This document shows positions 63,735 to 64,000 of a stretch of DNA of 64,000 bases, in pieces (the stretch's first letter is position 1; each line of letters starts with the position of its first letter). The notes below the pieces were generated by a model. The model searched no databases. It saw only the letters and a list, made by a program, of their open reading frames with translations, and had not been told where the DNA came from. Source of the DNA: Tubulanus polymorphus (Eukaryota > Nemertea > Palaeonemertea > Tubulaniformes > Tubulanidae). The translations under genes and the position numbers were made by a program. The stretch covers positions 124,001 through 188,000 of the forward strand of contig NC_134025.1 in NCBI RefSeq assembly GCF_964204645.1, written 5' to 3'.

Positions 63735-64000
63735 GTTACTGACTACATCAGGACCTCTCTGAACCAGTATCAGTAATTACTGGGTTTGAACCCGGGACAC
63801 CCCTGTACATCCTCTATTCAGCATCAGGACCTCTCTGAACCAGTATCATTAATTACTGGGTTTGAACCCGGGACACCCCTGTACATCCTCTATTCAGCAT
63901 CAGGACCACTCTGAATCAGTATCAGTAATTACTGGGTTCGAACCCGGGACACCCCTGTACATCCTCTATTCAGCATCAGGACCACTCTGAAATCGATCAG
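63735..64000 (-). repeat. 76-bp repeat array, at least 3.5 copies, running off the window
   Basis: CAGTAATTACTGGGTTYGAA and CACCCCTGTACATCCTCTAT recur every 76 bp in the same orientation as 50720-50985. Identity between units is high. It continues past base 64000. Confidence 0.92.

Overview
The window is animal nuclear DNA: AT-rich, intron-containing genes with GT-AG splice sites, a eukaryotic tRNA gene with a Pol III terminator, decayed non-LTR retrotransposon pieces, and a very high density of mini- and microsatellites. The protein families and the tandem-repeat style fit a marine invertebrate, most likely a lophotrochozoan such as a mollusc. That placement is inference; nothing here fixes the species. 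There are no operons or other bacterial features.

Two protein genes can be reconstructed exon by exon with consistent reading phase. (1) TMEM135 (peroxisomal/mitochondrial membrane protein) lies on the + strand, 11968-41601, with 13 coding exons and a 447-residue product. Three huge introns (3, 5 and 6) make up most of its length and are largely tandem repeat arrays. A tRNA-Lys(TTT) gene lies 170 bp before its start codon on the same strand. (2) A secreted trypsin-like protease lies on the - strand, 50466-43744, with 12 coding exons and 756 residues: signal peptide, CUB, CUB, LDL-receptor class A, trypsin, CUB. The two genes converge tail to tail across 41.6-43.7 kb.

Layout. 1-11.7 kb: no certain gene; minisatellites of 72, 57/58, 38/44, 31 and about 20 bp, and a tRNA-like element with a telomere-like tail. 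11.7-41.6 kb: tRNA-Lys, then TMEM135. 42.3-43.1 kb: a 76-bp tandem repeat split by a foldback element. 43.7-50.5 kb: the protease gene, with foldback relics and a 22-bp minisatellite in its introns. 50.7-51.3 kb: the 76-bp repeat in opposite orientation, then another foldback element. 51.6-61.2 kb: no certain protein gene; long degenerate tandem duplications, an RT relic, and an array of exon-like modules (56.1-57.1 kb, - strand) separated by 61-62 bp introns. 61.2-62.7 kb: weak candidate exons and two inverted LINE fragments. 63.5-64.0 kb: the 76-bp repeat again, running off the window.

The observations most worth following up are the repeated exon/intron modules, the tRNA-like element with a TTAGGG-type tail (two copies), the cluster of CTCF-like motifs around the protease gene, and a hammerhead-like core inside a foldback element. 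None of these can be proven from sequence alone.
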